From contig NZ_JAAHHW010000057.1 of the NCBI RefSeq assembly GCF_010692325.1, forward strand, positions 1 through 40,820: 40,820 nt of DNA. The letters run 5' to 3'. The DNA comes from Moorena sp. SIO3I8. Its GTDB lineage: Bacteria; Cyanobacteriota; Cyanobacteriia; Cyanobacteriales; Coleofasciculaceae. The position numbers were made by a program, and so were the translations under genes. Positions 26,751-35,867 of this stretch are shown here, in pieces (within the stretch, counting starts at the first letter, position 1; each line of letters opens with the position of its first letter). Below the pieces are notes generated by a model. That model made no database searches and was not told the origin of the DNA. It was given only the letters and a program-made list of their open reading frames with translations.

Positions 26751-27266
26751 TTACGAACAGACCAATCTACGATAGTCTTTATAGCACCAGTTAAGTAGTG
26801 TAGTCCCTGCCATCAACTTGATTGCTTCTAGCAGCCAGTAGCCTTCATGCATTTGCACCATTCCTGCTGGCATGCCACTCACTGGCTCTAGAAGATTCAG
26901 TTGTAGAGCCATGGCGCTCATCTGGGGTGTCATGATGTAGGTATAAATGATTGCGATCCCTACCATGAGCAGGGATAATAAAATAGACCAGCGTCTGACG
27001 TAATGATAAAGATTAGAATTACCACGCAGGACTAATAGGCTGGCTAATATTAAAGCGCCACACAAAAGCTCAACACGATTAAATGTCCAGAAAATTGAAT
27101 AGCCAGCTGTAGCAAAACTAGCCTGACTCATCATGCCAGCTGTAGACATGCATGGCATGATCACAAAGTCTATAACCAAACTGCTACTGAGCCAAAACCC
27201 TAAAGCAAACATGGCAATGGTTCGCCAGCGGCTCTGCTGTGAATCCACGCCAAAAACAGCGTTCAT
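26751..27266 (-). CDS. DUF4149-like four-helix membrane protein
   Basis: 171 residues. Four hydrophobic segments are visible: about 18-38 (MFALGFWLSSSLVIDFVIMP), 62-82, 92-113 and 143-160. The pattern and segments such as VIDFVIMPCM, FWTFNRVELLCGALIL and the IYTYIMTPQM loop recall DUF4149/TMEM205-like proteins, whose function is unknown. GAGGA precedes the ATG at 27266 by a few bases on the minus strand. It is an isolated gene, convergent with the UPF0016 pair. Confidence 0.75.
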   Translation of the reverse strand: MNAVFGVDSQQSRWRTIAMFALGFWLSSSLVIDFVIMPCMSTAGMMSQASFATAGYSIFWTFNRVELLCGALILASLLVLRGNSNLYHYVRRWSILLSLLMVGIAIIYTYIMTPQMSAMALQLNLLEPVSGMPAGMVQMHEGYWLLEAIKLMAGTTLLNWCYKDYRRLVCS

Positions 27267-27417
27267 AAAATTTCCTCTACTTTCTATCCTGCTCTTAGCT
27301 TAACCAATTGTTTTTGCAAAAAGTGTGAAGTATTTTTGCAAAAAAAAGTATTTTTGCAAACAAATTTTAAATTAATCGTCAGGACTAATCTCAAATCCAG
27401 TTGAGTAATACTGTAAG

Positions 27418-27493
27418 CATATGCGCGAAGCGCAGGCTACGCCAACAGCCGTCAGCATATGCGCGAAGCGCAGGCTACGCCAACAGCCGTCAG
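27418..27493. repeat. 38-bp tandem duplication
   Basis: Two perfect copies (27418-27455 and 27456-27493) of CATATGCGCGAAGCGCAGGC followed by TACGCCAACAGCCGTCAG. Each contains the palindrome GCGCGAAGCGC-like core. Related CAGCCGTCAG and GCATATGC pieces occur at 20305-20370. Confidence 0.92.
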
Positions 27494-27623
27494 CCTAATC
27501 CTTAAAATAAACATCGTTCGCGTAGCGTGCGCCAATGCCCACACGGGAGAATTTAATAGTTCGAGATTTTACAGGATTTAAAGTCTGGGGATTTGCCCAT
27601 CTAAGCATTCAGGAATTGGCCTG

Positions 27624-27651
27624 TAGCTGATAGCTGATAGCTGATAGCTGA
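27624..27651. repeat. Heptamer tandem repeat (TAGCTGA)4
   Basis: Four perfect 7-bp units plus a partial one, ending five bases before the acyltransferase stop codon. Confidence 0.9.
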
Positions 27652-27655
27652 TAGC

Positions 27656-28843
27656 TTACGATAAATTTTCTTGAACTGTCTGTTGTAGTTGTTGGGTCAA
27701 CATCTCCACTGTTCCTGCTCGGTTTTGTCTGTAGGACTGAAAATGCTCTTTGAGGTTTATGGGATCTCCAATACGGAGCTTCGCTTTCCGGTGTCCTTTC
27801 GGCAAAGGTCGATCAAACTTAAACACTTCCCGCTCTAGTCGAGTTAGGGTATCTAAAAAACGCTCTGGTGTAGGAGAGGCCGCAACATAACCATCGTAAA
27901 TTGCATCAAAGTTAAGCAGGCGGAGAGTAGCTTGGTAAATTGATTCATAAGTGGTTTCATCAAACTGGTCTAACTCTTGAGCACGGGATTTTAAGACTGA
28001 CTGAATTTTATACACTCGTTCTCGGATTGGTGTCATGGTTGCCGGTGTTATCTCTAGCTTCTGTTCACACTCAATCAACAGATGAGTTTTGAGCTGGTTA
28101 ATCCGTTGGTTCCAATCGATCTGAGTGGTTTGGTCTAGATTAAGGTCGTATTCAGTCTCCAAGCGAAGAATTACTTGCTCAGCAACACCCCGTAAACGCC
28201 CATAGAAGTTTGGTGCGATCGCATTAATTTTGAACGCCTTCTCTAGACGGGACAGGGTCTGATCAATCACCGGCTTCATGGAATCAGTGTACTGGTACTT
28301 CAGACTTACCGGTACTAAATAGAGATTAGGAACAGGTTCACCCTGTTTCACCATTTGGTTCATTGCCTGTAGAGGCAGTTGAATAGCTCCCGTTCGGAAA
28401 GGCATAACCGTATCATTTTGATAAGAGCAGCCCCCTTCGGGGAAAATCACCAAATCACAACTTGGTTGCTTCAGTAACTTTAGGGTTTGGGCAATGCTGG
28501 TGCGATCGCCTAAACCCCTTCGAATCGAGTAGGCTCCTATCAGCGGCAGAAATTTTTTCATCCATCCCCGGAAACTCTCGTAAGCCACAACATAGTGAAA
28601 GAGTTGCCCTAACCGAGTTGATAACAGAAACAGAACCATCCCATCATCAAGGGTAGGATGATTGGGGAGATAAACCACCCGTTCCTCTTCCAAGCGAGCC
28701 AGTTTCTCTAGGTCCGTAGACTCAACCACTAACTTCAGTTGATAAAAATTATCGGCGACTAGATCAGAAAAGCTTTGACAGATGCGGGTTAATAGGGGAT
28801 TGAGCCTAGGTGCATAGAATTGAGGGCTTGACAAAACAGACAT
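27656..28843 (-). CDS. Lysophospholipid acyltransferase family protein (PlsC-like)
   Basis: 395 residues. The acyltransferase box is NHPTLDD (61-67), giving the catalytic HX4D pair His62/Asp67; the phosphate-binding box is FPEGG (134-138), preceded by AYSIRRGLGDRTS. Members move an acyl chain to 1-acylglycerol-3-phosphate or related acceptors at the membrane. The C-terminal 200 residues after the catalytic domain are helical and unlike the short bacterial PlsC, so this is a longer cyanobacterial subgroup with an unknown acceptor. A shallow hydrophobic segment lies near the N-terminus but no clear transmembrane helix. Confidence 0.85.
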   Translation of the reverse strand: MSVLSSPQFYAPRLNPLLTRICQSFSDLVADNFYQLKLVVESTDLEKLARLEEERVVYLPNHPTLDDGMVLFLLSTRLGQLFHYVVAYESFRGWMKKFLPLIGAYSIRRGLGDRTSIAQTLKLLKQPSCDLVIFPEGGCSYQNDTVMPFRTGAIQLPLQAMNQMVKQGEPVPNLYLVPVSLKYQYTDSMKPVIDQTLSRLEKAFKINAIAPNFYGRLRGVAEQVILRLETEYDLNLDQTTQIDWNQRINQLKTHLLIECEQKLEITPATMTPIRERVYKIQSVLKSRAQELDQFDETTYESIYQATLRLLNFDAIYDGYVAASPTPERFLDTLTRLEREVFKFDRPLPKGHRKAKLRIGDPINLKEHFQSYRQNRAGTVEMLTQQLQQTVQENLS

Positions 28844-29095
28844 AGCATGTATTCCAGGAGGAGATCGGAAGATTAGGGAGATGGAGAGATCATAAATACT
28901 TTAAACAGTTTGACTTGAAATAAATTATTGTGCCATTTTGCCATTGTCGATGGTCCCATTATTCCCCACCTTTGCTCCCTTCGGGATTTTCCTCACTACA
29001 GACAGATGCCATAGTTGTACCGGATCAATTATGGTTTGCCTACTAACCTTTCACATTAGAATTATCAAATAACAAGAATCATCAGTAGTGTCAAC
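28844..29095. other. Divergent promoter region
   Basis: About 250 bp between the acyltransferase (minus) and DUF2808 (plus) genes. Nothing beyond AT-rich promoter-like sequence was recognised. Confidence 0.4.
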
Positions 29096-29761
29096 ATGTT
29101 AGATGGTGAAGTCAAACAAAAAACGGCGTCATATACCGCTACGTCACCCTTGATCCTAGCTCTAAAGAGATTGAGCTTGCGTGCGCCGCTTCTGTTTTCG
29201 GTAAACTTTATCAAAATTACTATAGCCTTAGTCTTATCCTTAGTAATTTTGGATACTCCCTCAACCCAAGCCGTTGAGTTAGCGGATGGGAGAGTTTCAT
29301 TTGAGAAATCTCCTAGGTTGTTGGATGCAGTAACTACGTTTAATCAAGCTGATGTGCGAGGAGCAACATACTATTTCACCGTGGACTTACCAGGGGATAT
29401 TGGTGAACCACTCCAAAGATTAACTATTAATCAGCGTCAAGGAGGATATAAGATTCAATTCTATCCCGAGAAATCCTCAGCATTTGAAGGAACCTACCAA
29501 GACCGGGGTCAGCCGTTATCTCTGGGAAGGGTCACAAAAGACGACTCAACCAAAACAATTTCAGTTACCTTCGATCCACCAGTAAACCCAGGAAAAACCA
29601 TTACGGTTGGGCTTCGTCCTGTTCGCAATCCACGATGGGGAGGCGTCTATCTGTTTGGTGTTACAGCTTTCCCCCCTGGAGAGAACCCCTACGGTTTATA
29701 TTTAGGTGTTGGACGTTTACAGTTCTATTCTCCAGCGGGAGATAGGCTCAATTTTAGATAA
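29096..29761 (+). CDS. DUF2808-domain exported protein
   Basis: 221 residues. A long N-terminal extension with basic residues precedes a hydrophobic signal segment (IKITIALVLSLVILD) and a likely cleavage site after TQAVE. The mature domain (residues 60-221) matches the DUF2808 family found mainly in cyanobacteria: PRLLDAVTTFNQADVRGATY, YYFTVDLPGDIGEPLQRLTI, SVTFDPPVNPGKTITVGLRP and NPRWGGVYLFGVTAFPPG. The function is unknown; export to the periplasm or cell surface is likely. The unusual length of the N-terminal region suggests the true start may be an internal codon, but no better ribosome binding site was seen. Confidence 0.87.
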   Translation: MLDGEVKQKTASYTATSPLILALKRLSLRAPLLFSVNFIKITIALVLSLVILDTPSTQAVELADGRVSFEKSPRLLDAVTTFNQADVRGATYYFTVDLPGDIGEPLQRLTINQRQGGYKIQFYPEKSSAFEGTYQDRGQPLSLGRVTKDDSTKTISVTFDPPVNPGKTITVGLRPVRNPRWGGVYLFGVTAFPPGENPYGLYLGVGRLQFYSPAGDRLNFR

Positions 29762-29903
29762 CATCTTCGGAACATTCCTTGGATGTTAATTGTTAGTTCA
29801 TTATTAATTATGAATGATAAAGTTAAAATTAACAATTAACAATTAACACAATCAACCATTTTAAAACTCATTAACCAGACTTGATTTAACCTTTTGCCTG
29901 ATT

Positions 29904-30701
29904 ATGGGACAAACCATTATTCAAGTAGACGCTTTCACCAGTAAACCCTTTACAGGAAATCCTGCTGCTATCTGTGTTTTACCAACTGCTCAAGATGACA
30001 GTTGGATGCAAAACGTAGCGCGAGAGATGAATTTATCTGAAACCGCATTTCTAGTCAAGCAAGAGGATGGTTTCAATTTGCGTTGGTTTACACCAACAGT
30101 GGAAGTCCCCTTATGCGGTCACGCCACCCTAGCTAGTGCTCATGTTCTTTGGTCAGAGGGACATCTGTCCCCTGATCAAATGATTCGGTTCTACACCAAG
30201 AGTGGATTGCTGATGGCTCAGCGCCAGGGTGAGTGGATTCAACTAGATTTCCCGGTGAATCCCTCAGAAGTTATCAGTACTCCAGAAGCACTCAGCCAAG
30301 CCTTGGGTGTACCGATCAAGTGGGTTGGGAAAAATTCCCATTGGCTTTTGGTCGAGGTAGAGTCGGAAGAGTTGGTCAAGCAGATGCAGCCCAATTTCCA
30401 ACTGATGAAAACCTTACCTCTGTCTGCGGTAATTGTGACTAGTTGGGCTGACAGTGATTCAGAATACGACTTTGTTTCCCGATTCTTTGCCCCCAGATTG
30501 GGAATTGATGAAGACCCAGTTACAGGTTCTGCCCATTGTTGTCTCGCTCCCTTCTGGCGCAATCGCAATAGTAAAGATCAGTTCTTAGCCTACCAAGCCT
30601 CCTCTCGGGGTGGTGTAGTAAAGGTTAACTATACCGGTAGCGATCGCGTTTTTCTGAGTGGACAAGCAGTTACTATCCTGCGCTCAGAATTGCTCATCTA
30701 A
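29904..30701 (+). CDS. PhzF-family isomerase/epimerase-like protein
   Basis: 265 residues. The PhzF fold is clear: an opening VDAFTSKPFTGNPAAIC, the catalytic Glu46 in LSETAFLVK, GHATLASAHVLW in the first lobe and DPVTGSAHCCLAPFW in the second. PhzF proteins isomerise or epimerise small molecules with a general acid/base Glu; phenazine synthesis is only one case, and no other phenazine genes are nearby. Most cyanobacterial members are of unknown substrate. It stands alone between repeats; a TTAACAATTAACAATTAACA run precedes it. Confidence 0.92.
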   Translation: MGQTIIQVDAFTSKPFTGNPAAICVLPTAQDDSWMQNVAREMNLSETAFLVKQEDGFNLRWFTPTVEVPLCGHATLASAHVLWSEGHLSPDQMIRFYTKSGLLMAQRQGEWIQLDFPVNPSEVISTPEALSQALGVPIKWVGKNSHWLLVEVESEELVKQMQPNFQLMKTLPLSAVIVTSWADSDSEYDFVSRFFAPRLGIDEDPVTGSAHCCLAPFWRNRNSKDQFLAYQASSRGGVVKVNYTGSDRVFLSGQAVTILRSELLI

Positions 30702-30908
30702 TCCTGAAGGTTAACACTCAATCAAACCACCTACCCTTCTCGAACGCCAAAGGCGAACAACATTCTACATTCTGCATTCTACATTCTGCATTCTGACAGA
30801 CAACCTTGGCCTTTTGGCCAAGCGATCGCGTTCAACCTTCAACCTTCAACCTTCAACCTTCAACCTTCAACCTTCAACCTTCAACCTTCAACCTTCAACC
30901 TTCAACCT
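30702..30908. other. Spacer made largely of tandem repeats
   Basis: Alternating ACATTCTGC/TTCTGCATT repeats at about 30764-30797, then the heptamer TTCAACC array. Two overlapping low-complexity frames read through the array and are not genes. Confidence 0.7.
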
Positions 30909-30914
30909 TCAACC
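30831..30914. repeat. Heptamer tandem repeat (TTCAACC)12
   Basis: Twelve perfect 7-bp units. The last unit overlaps the pyrD stop codon (30909-30911), so pyrD terminates inside the array. Confidence 0.95.
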
Positions 30915-32063
30915 AGACCCAGAACCCACTGCCTCAGAAATTGAACTCATGCCTCTTTCCTCCAACTTCTGCAACAGCCCTTGCAGAATCTGCCTTACCA
31001 TCCATGGACCGTTATAAATCCAACCCGTGTACACCTGAATTAGACTAGCACCTGCGGTAATCTTCTCCCAAGCATCCTCCGCCGTAAAAATGCCTCCAAC
31101 CCCTATAATCGGTAAGGTTCCTTGAGTTTCCTGCCAGATAAACCGAATTACCTCTGTAGAACGTTGACGCAACGGTGCTCCACTAATCCCTCCAGCTTCT
31201 TCCGTTACCGGTTTGCCCGTTGCCGCAATCCGTTGTGTTTTAAGCAGATCCCGACGGATGGTAGTGTTAGTGGCAATAATCCCAGCTAACCCATAGCTTT
31301 GGGCAAGCTCAAGGACATCTGCGATCGCATTCCACTCTAAATCCGGGGCAATCTTGACCAGAATCGGCTTTTGGGAAACGTTTTCCTGTTGCAGAGCATC
31401 TAAGATCAGACTAAGTTGACTGGCATCCTGAAGCGATCGCAATCCTGGTGTATTTGGTGAACTCACATTAACCACAAAGTAATCCCCCAATTCCCTCAAC
31501 AGGCCAAAACTCGACCGATAGTCATCTGCTGCCTCTGCTAGGGGTGTTACTTTAGATTTACCTAGATTAATCCCAACCTGTAACCTGTTAACCTTCAACT
31601 GTTCTACTTGTAACCTGTTAACCTTCAACTGTTCTAATCGAGCAGCCATTGCTATAGCCCCAAGATTATTAAATCCCATCCGATTCAGAGCAGCTTTGTC
31701 TTCTACCAAGCGAAATAAACGAGGACGAGGATTTCCCGGTTGACCGTGAAAGGTTACAGTACCCAGTTCAGCAAAGCCAAACCCTAAGCTTCCCCAAATT
31801 CCAGCAGCCACACCATCTTTATCAAATCCTGCTGCTAAACCCATAGGGTTGGGGAAGTTTACTCCCCAGAGGGTTTGTTCGAGGCGACCATCATTTAAGC
31901 AAAACCTTTGCTGTAATTGACCCTTAACCCAGTGACCTAGAGTAGATTCCTGATTCGATGACAGCCAGCTCAATAGCGCTAGAGTTCGATTGTGTAACCA
32001 TTCTGGATCTGTCTTCAACCCAGAAAATAAAATTGGACGAATGGTAGATTGGTAAATATCCAT
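30909..32063 (-). CDS. pyrD: Dihydroorotate dehydrogenase (quinone), class 2
   Basis: 384 residues. The fourth step of pyrimidine synthesis: dihydroorotate to orotate with electrons to quinone, on the membrane. The N-terminal amphipathic extension ([20 protein letters not shown]) marks class 2. [43 protein letters not shown] with catalytic Ser202, KIAPD, ATNTT and [21 protein letters not shown] are all intact. Two oddities: a 10-residue duplication, [10 protein letters not shown] twice (residues 144-163), at a surface linker before [12 protein letters not shown], coming from a 30-bp repeat; and a C-terminus whose stop codon lies in a heptamer array. Both lie outside the active site, so activity is probably kept. 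Confidence 0.94.
   Translation of the reverse strand: MDIYQSTIRPILFSGLKTDPEWLHNRTLALLSWLSSNQESTLGHWVKGQLQQRFCLNDGRLEQTLWGVNFPNPMGLAAGFDKDGVAAGIWGSLGFGFAELGTVTFHGQPGNPRPRLFRLVEDKAALNRMGFNNLGAIAMAARLEQLKVNRLQVEQLKVNRLQVGINLGKSKVTPLAEAADDYRSSFGLLRELGDYFVVNVSSPNTPGLRSLQDASQLSLILDALQQENVSQKPILVKIAPDLEWNAIADVLELAQSYGLAGIIATNTTIRRDLLKTQRIAATGKPVTEEAGGISGAPLRQRSTEVIRFIWQETQGTLPIIGVGGIFTAEDAWEKITAGASLIQVYTGWIYNGPWMVRQILQGLLQKLEERGMSSISEAVGSGSG
31581..31640. repeat. 30-bp in-frame duplication inside pyrD
   Basis: 31581-31610 and 31611-31640 are near-identical 30-bp units (TAACCTGTTAACCTTCAACT followed by GTTCTACTTG or GTTCTAATCG). The TTAACCTTCAACTGTT core resembles intergenic repeats such as those at 10141-10180 and 30831-30914. 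The length keeps the frame. Confidence 0.9.
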
Positions 32064-32328
32064 AATACTGAGTGAGTCCGTAGCTCAATGGGTCAGTAGG
32101 TCAGCGAGTTAGTAAATCAGTGCTGAACAAAATACTCCACCATCTGGCTAGTTGTTATTAACAACTGTGGATTTACTTCAATTTTTAATTTACCCATTCA
32201 AACGTCATACTTTGATTGATTCTTTGATTAATTAGTTGCGTTATGACCAAACCCTAAAAAAAGGGCGTTGTTTGGGTAACTTAAAATGACATTTTTATCA
32301 CTGAGTTACAATCAGTTTTTGCAACTCT
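32064..32328. other. Spacer between fur and pyrD
   Basis: Roughly 265 bp, AT-rich, with GGTCAG/GAGTTAGTAA short repeats at 32090-32120 and a small ACCCTAAAAAAAGGG hairpin near 32252. The pyrD promoter should lie here. No gene. Confidence 0.45.
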
Positions 32329-32398
32329 TACTCCCTACTCCCTACTCCCTACTCCCTACTCCCTACTCCCTACTCCCTACTCCCTACTCCCTACTCCC
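32329..32398. repeat. Heptamer tandem repeat (TACTCCC)10
   Basis: Ten perfect 7-bp units. The last unit contains the stop codon of the Fur-family gene (32391-32393 on the minus strand), and its edge encodes the last two residues. Confidence 0.95.
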
Positions 32399-32864
32399 TC
32401 AAACCACCCGACGGGGAGTTAGGTGATCCCTCCTGACGGTAACCATAAAAATCAATCCGATATTCCGTAATCTTTACACCAGTTTGTGCCTCAATTTGCT
32501 TGAGCAAGTCTTCCGGTAGTTCTACATAAACATCAAGAATCTGGTTTGTATCCAGGCAATTGACATGGCTATGAGTATCGCTGATATTGCCGTACAACCG
32601 TCCATCCGAGCGCTCAATACATTCAATAATACCTTGACTGGATAGGGCATCTAAATTCTGGTAAACAGAAGTATGACCAATAACTTTACCTTGTTGATTC
32701 AATCGGTCATAAATGTCTCGCGCTGACAGATGGTCTTTAGCTTCCCATAACAGTTCTAGAATAAAGCGACGTTGACGACTCAGACGCATACCCAGGGTCT
32801 GACACTTGTCGATTGCATCTTCTAGTGAACGAATTGGTTTAGCAGCTGCCGCTTCTTGTTGCAT
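32391..32864 (-). CDS. Fur-family transcriptional regulator, PerR/FurC-like
   Basis: 157 residues. The winged HTH is clear: CQTLGMRLSRQRRFILELLW, HLSARDIYDRLNQQG and GHTSVYQNLDALSSQGIIEC. The dimer domain has GNISDTHSHVNCLDTNQILD, where His and Cys residues can form the regulatory metal site. The two CxxC pairs that hold structural zinc in typical Fur, Zur and PerR proteins are not present; only single Cys residues occur. I favour the cyanobacterial FurC/PerR-like group (peroxide response) from recollection of similar sequences, not from a search. The C-terminal NSPSGGLRE is a short tail ending in a heptamer array. It precedes pyrD on the same strand by about 330 bp, so separate transcription is likely. 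Confidence 0.87.
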   Translation of the reverse strand: MQQEAAAAKPIRSLEDAIDKCQTLGMRLSRQRRFILELLWEAKDHLSARDIYDRLNQQGKVIGHTSVYQNLDALSSQGIIECIERSDGRLYGNISDTHSHVNCLDTNQILDVYVELPEDLLKQIEAQTGVKITEYRIDFYGYRQEGSPNSPSGGLRE

Positions 32865-33409
32865 GACATGAGTTGATGAGTTTAACGAAAAGGAATCCCT
32901 TTAAATTTATTTATAGCTCAGGCAGTTATTCACTTAAGCCAGGACAAGGCTATCGTGTGATCGGAAGCAACGGGAAAGGGTAAACGGGGAATACTTTCTG
33001 TTCTCAACTTCCCTGTTCTCAAGTTTTTCCTTGACCTTGAATGCCCCTGTTTAAATTAATTTTAAGTTAAATTTGGTAGCCCTAAGCCTTATATCCTATA
33101 TTTTACTACAAAATCCTGAACTACCCCACCCTACCATCTAGATGTGCTCTGCTTAGCCATCGGACAAGATCCAGGTGTCTTGACTAAGCCATTGCTCTTC
33201 ACAGCAGCTACTGAAGCAATGCAACTGAGCTATAACGGAAGTATATCACCTTTACAAAAACTTTGGAAAAAAATCTGGAATTCTTCAGGGTCAATGGGTA
33301 GTTGACTGTATTGCTCAGAAACACTCACATCAACCTGATTCTGAAACAAAAGTCAACACAGACTCCTCTCTATCGAGCCAATTATAAAACATAATCAGAA
33401 ATTAGCAGA
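32865..33409. other. Divergent spacer between fur and the S8 protease gene
   Basis: About 545 bp, AT-rich, with no gene I can support. TTCCCTGTTCTCAAG/TTCTCAACTTCCC repeats lie at about 33000-33025. Promoters for both flanking genes should be here. Confidence 0.45.
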
Positions 33410-35719
33410 ATGGAAAACACAGAAAACCAAGAACCCATGGTTCCAGGTATGACCAATGGTGGAGCAACTACCAATGGCATGTCCTTAGGGGAAATGGCTG
33501 ATGACCAGATGTCATCCTTTGACATGAATGCTGTATCCAGTCAAGGCAATATACCCACAGCAGTGCCCATGAGTTCATCTGCCCCAGATAGTGAAATGGA
33601 GAACGTGCTGGTAGAAATGCGAGCTCCTAAGGATCAAGGGGCTAACGTGTTTTTATACATGGCAGGAAGTTTCAGGGTTCCTAGCTTCCAAATCGATTAT
33701 GACTACGAGCCAGTATCGATGGATCCTGAGACACCGGAACTGGCCATGCAGCTCCAAGCCTCTAATGAAGAGGTAATTGTTGTCAAGGGCAAAGTTGCTC
33801 AAAACCAAATTGCTGCCCTCGAAGCCCAACCTAATGTCATCAAAGTCTGGCCAGACACCCCGATCGAACCCTTCAACACTACCACCCTACAGCAAGAGTA
33901 TCCGATGGTAGAACCAATGGCAGGGTTTGGTAGCTGTCCGATTGGTTCTTGTGACTGTAACCCTGGGGCGGCTAAGGGAACTATGGCGGACGTAGCCAAG
34001 TATCTTGGCGTTGATCAAATTCATGCTGCTGGTTATAAAGGTCAAGGTATTGTTGTTGGTGTCGTTGATGGCGGGATTACAGCAGCTGGTCGTCCTGTGC
34101 GTCCCGGAGAACCCTCCAAGCGGATTCCCAATGTTATTGGCGGCTACCACCGCACGGTGGCATGGGGGACTCAAGCTCGCAGCTGGGGCGAACATGGCAA
34201 TATGTGCGCTACAGATGTGTTGGGTATGGCTCCAGAAGCCAAACTCTATGACTTTCCACTAGTAGGGAATGCCATCTCTAACGGCCTGGCTGCCTTCAAT
34301 TGGGCAATCAAGCAGCATAAAATTGACGGCACACCCCACATTCTCACCAATAGCTGGGGAATTTACCAGGAACAGTGGGATAAGACTTATGCCAGAAATC
34401 CTAACCATCCCTTCACCCGCAAAGTTGTGGAAGCGATCAATGAAGGGATTCTAGTTCTGTTTGCCGCTGGTAACTGTGGTGGAACCTGTCCTGATGGTCG
34501 TTGTGCCTCAGATTTCGGTCCTGGTAAAAGTATCTGGGGCGCGAATGGTCATCCCCTAGTGATGACAGTGGGCGCAGTTAACAAGAATGAACAGTTTGTC
34601 GGCTATAGCAGCCAAGGACCAGCGGCTTTGTCCCCCCAAAAGCCAGACTTCTGTTCCATCACCCACTTCCGGGGTTACTTCCCCTGTGATAACGGTACCT
34701 CGGCTGCCACACCCATTGCTGCTGGAGTAGTAGCCTTGCTCAAGCAAGCCAAGCCGAGCCTAACTCAGGAGGAGGTTAAGAAACTCCTGGAGAGTACTGC
34801 TAAAACTATTGGTTCTCAGGGATGGGATCAGCATTCCGGTGCTGGCATTATTCAGCCCAAGGTAGCCTTTGACAAAATCAAAACTCCCCCCACCCCTCGC
34901 CCCAGTGAAGATACCTGGAGTGACTGGGAAAATCTAGGCGGCTATGGCCTATATAGTCCAGCGGCTGCTTCCTGGGGACCTAATCGGATTGACACCTTTG
35001 TGATTGGTACTGACCACGCTATGTATCACAAGTGGTGGGATGGCTCGGCTTGGCGTGGCTGGGAAAACTTAGGGGGTTACATTATTTCTGCACCCGCAGC
35101 GGTTTCTTGGGGAAATAACCGCATTGACACCTTTGTGGTTGGTAGCAATAATGCCCTGTACCGCAAGTGGTGGGATGGCTCGGCTTGGCGCGGTTGGGAA
35201 AATCTAGAGGGCTACTGCTTGTATGCTCCAGCGGCTGCTTCCTGGGGACCTAACCGGCTTGACACTTTTGTGATTGGTACTGACCACGCCGTCTACCACA
35301 AGTGGTGGGATGGCTCGGCTTGGCGGGGCTGGGAAAACTTAGGAGGCTACTCTATTTCTGCACCCGCAGCAGTGTCTTGGGGTCCAAACCATATCGCTAT
35401 CTTTACCATTGGTCGCGATCGCGCTCTATACTACAAGACCTGGAATGGTTCGATTTGGAGTCCATGGGAAAAACTGGGAGGCTACTGTCAGTATGGTGTA
35501 GCCGCTGTGTCCAGGGGAGTCAACCAGCTCGATTGTTTCGTGATTGGATCCATGGGCAAGGTCTATTGCCGTTCCTGGGATGGTTCTGCCTGGAAAAATT
35601 GGAAAAACCTAGGTGGTTACAGCATTGCTGGGGTAGCAGCAGCATCTTGGGGACCTGACCGCCTTGATGTTTTTGTCGCCGCTGGTGATCATGCTCTGCA
35701 CCACAAGTGGATGGGCTGA
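33410..35719 (+). CDS. S8 subtilisin-like peptidase with C-terminal PLL-type beta-propeller repeats
   Basis: 769 residues, no signal peptide. Residues 60-150 look like an inhibitory propeptide ([20 protein letters not shown] ... [13 protein letters not shown]). A Cys-rich linker (SCPIGSCDC, 175-183) follows. The catalytic triad is Asp220 (VVGVVDGG), His262 ([12 protein letters not shown]) and Ser431 ([14 protein letters not shown]), with oxyanion Asn355 (FAAGNC). Residues 505-769 are six tandem repeats of about 45 residues (WENLGGY..., [28 protein letters not shown]), the PLL/DUF346-type propeller known in fucose-binding lectins; the last is cut short. The six cysteines in the catalytic part are unusual for a cytoplasmic subtilisin. 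It ends 148 bp from, and converges on, the caspase gene. Confidence 0.9.
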   Translation: MENTENQEPMVPGMTNGGATTNGMSLGEMADDQMSSFDMNAVSSQGNIPTAVPMSSSAPDSEMENVLVEMRAPKDQGANVFLYMAGSFRVPSFQIDYDYEPVSMDPETPELAMQLQASNEEVIVVKGKVAQNQIAALEAQPNVIKVWPDTPIEPFNTTTLQQEYPMVEPMAGFGSCPIGSCDCNPGAAKGTMADVAKYLGVDQIHAAGYKGQGIVVGVVDGGITAAGRPVRPGEPSKRIPNVIGGYHRTVAWGTQARSWGEHGNMCATDVLGMAPEAKLYDFPLVGNAISNGLAAFNWAIKQHKIDGTPHILTNSWGIYQEQWDKTYARNPNHPFTRKVVEAINEGILVLFAAGNCGGTCPDGRCASDFGPGKSIWGANGHPLVMTVGAVNKNEQFVGYSSQGPAALSPQKPDFCSITHFRGYFPCDNGTSAATPIAAGVVALLKQAKPSLTQEEVKKLLESTAKTIGSQGWDQHSGAGIIQPKVAFDKIKTPPTPRPSEDTWSDWENLGGYGLYSPAAASWGPNRIDTFVIGTDHAMYHKWWDGSAWRGWENLGGYIISAPAAVSWGNNRIDTFVVGSNNALYRKWWDGSAWRGWENLEGYCLYAPAAASWGPNRLDTFVIGTDHAVYHKWWDGSAWRGWENLGGYSISAPAAVSWGPNHIAIFTIGRDRALYYKTWNGSIWSPWEKLGGYCQYGVAAVSRGVNQLDCFVIGSMGKVYCRSWDGSAWKNWKNLGGYSIAGVAAASWGPDRLDVFVAAGDHALHHKWMG

Positions 35720-35867
35720 GATCAAGATTACTGATTAAGGAAGTGAAGGTAAAGAATTTTTAATTCTTTACCTTTAATTTTAAATGGTCGCGTTCGCGTA
35801 GCGTGACCTACGGTCAAGGGACTTGACGAATAGCTGCTACGGCGTTAAAAACTTTTATCTTTTGCAA
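35720..35867. other. Convergent spacer with palindromic repeat
   Basis: AAAGAATTTTTAATTCTTT (35751-35769) is a near-perfect palindrome just after the protease stop and may act as a bidirectional terminator (inference). CGTTCGCGTAGCGTGACC near 35789 is a copy of the dispersed repeat core. Confidence 0.5.

Larger units (their letters stand above)
27267..27655. other. Repeat-rich spacer
   Basis: About 390 bp. AGTATTTTTGCAAA occurs twice at about 27328-27360. A 38-bp unit is repeated in tandem at 27418-27493. A CGTTCGCGTAGCGTG core lies at 27514-27528. A heptamer run of TAGCTGA ends next to the stop codon of the acyltransferase gene. No gene. Confidence 0.6.

Noticed and set aside
29904-30701. 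Phenazine biosynthesis locus
   Set aside because: PhzF-like proteins are widespread with other roles and no other phz genes are near.
30831-30914. Possible CRISPR array
   Set aside because: Units of 7 bp follow directly on each other without spacers, and no cas gene is near. The same holds for the other arrays in the window.
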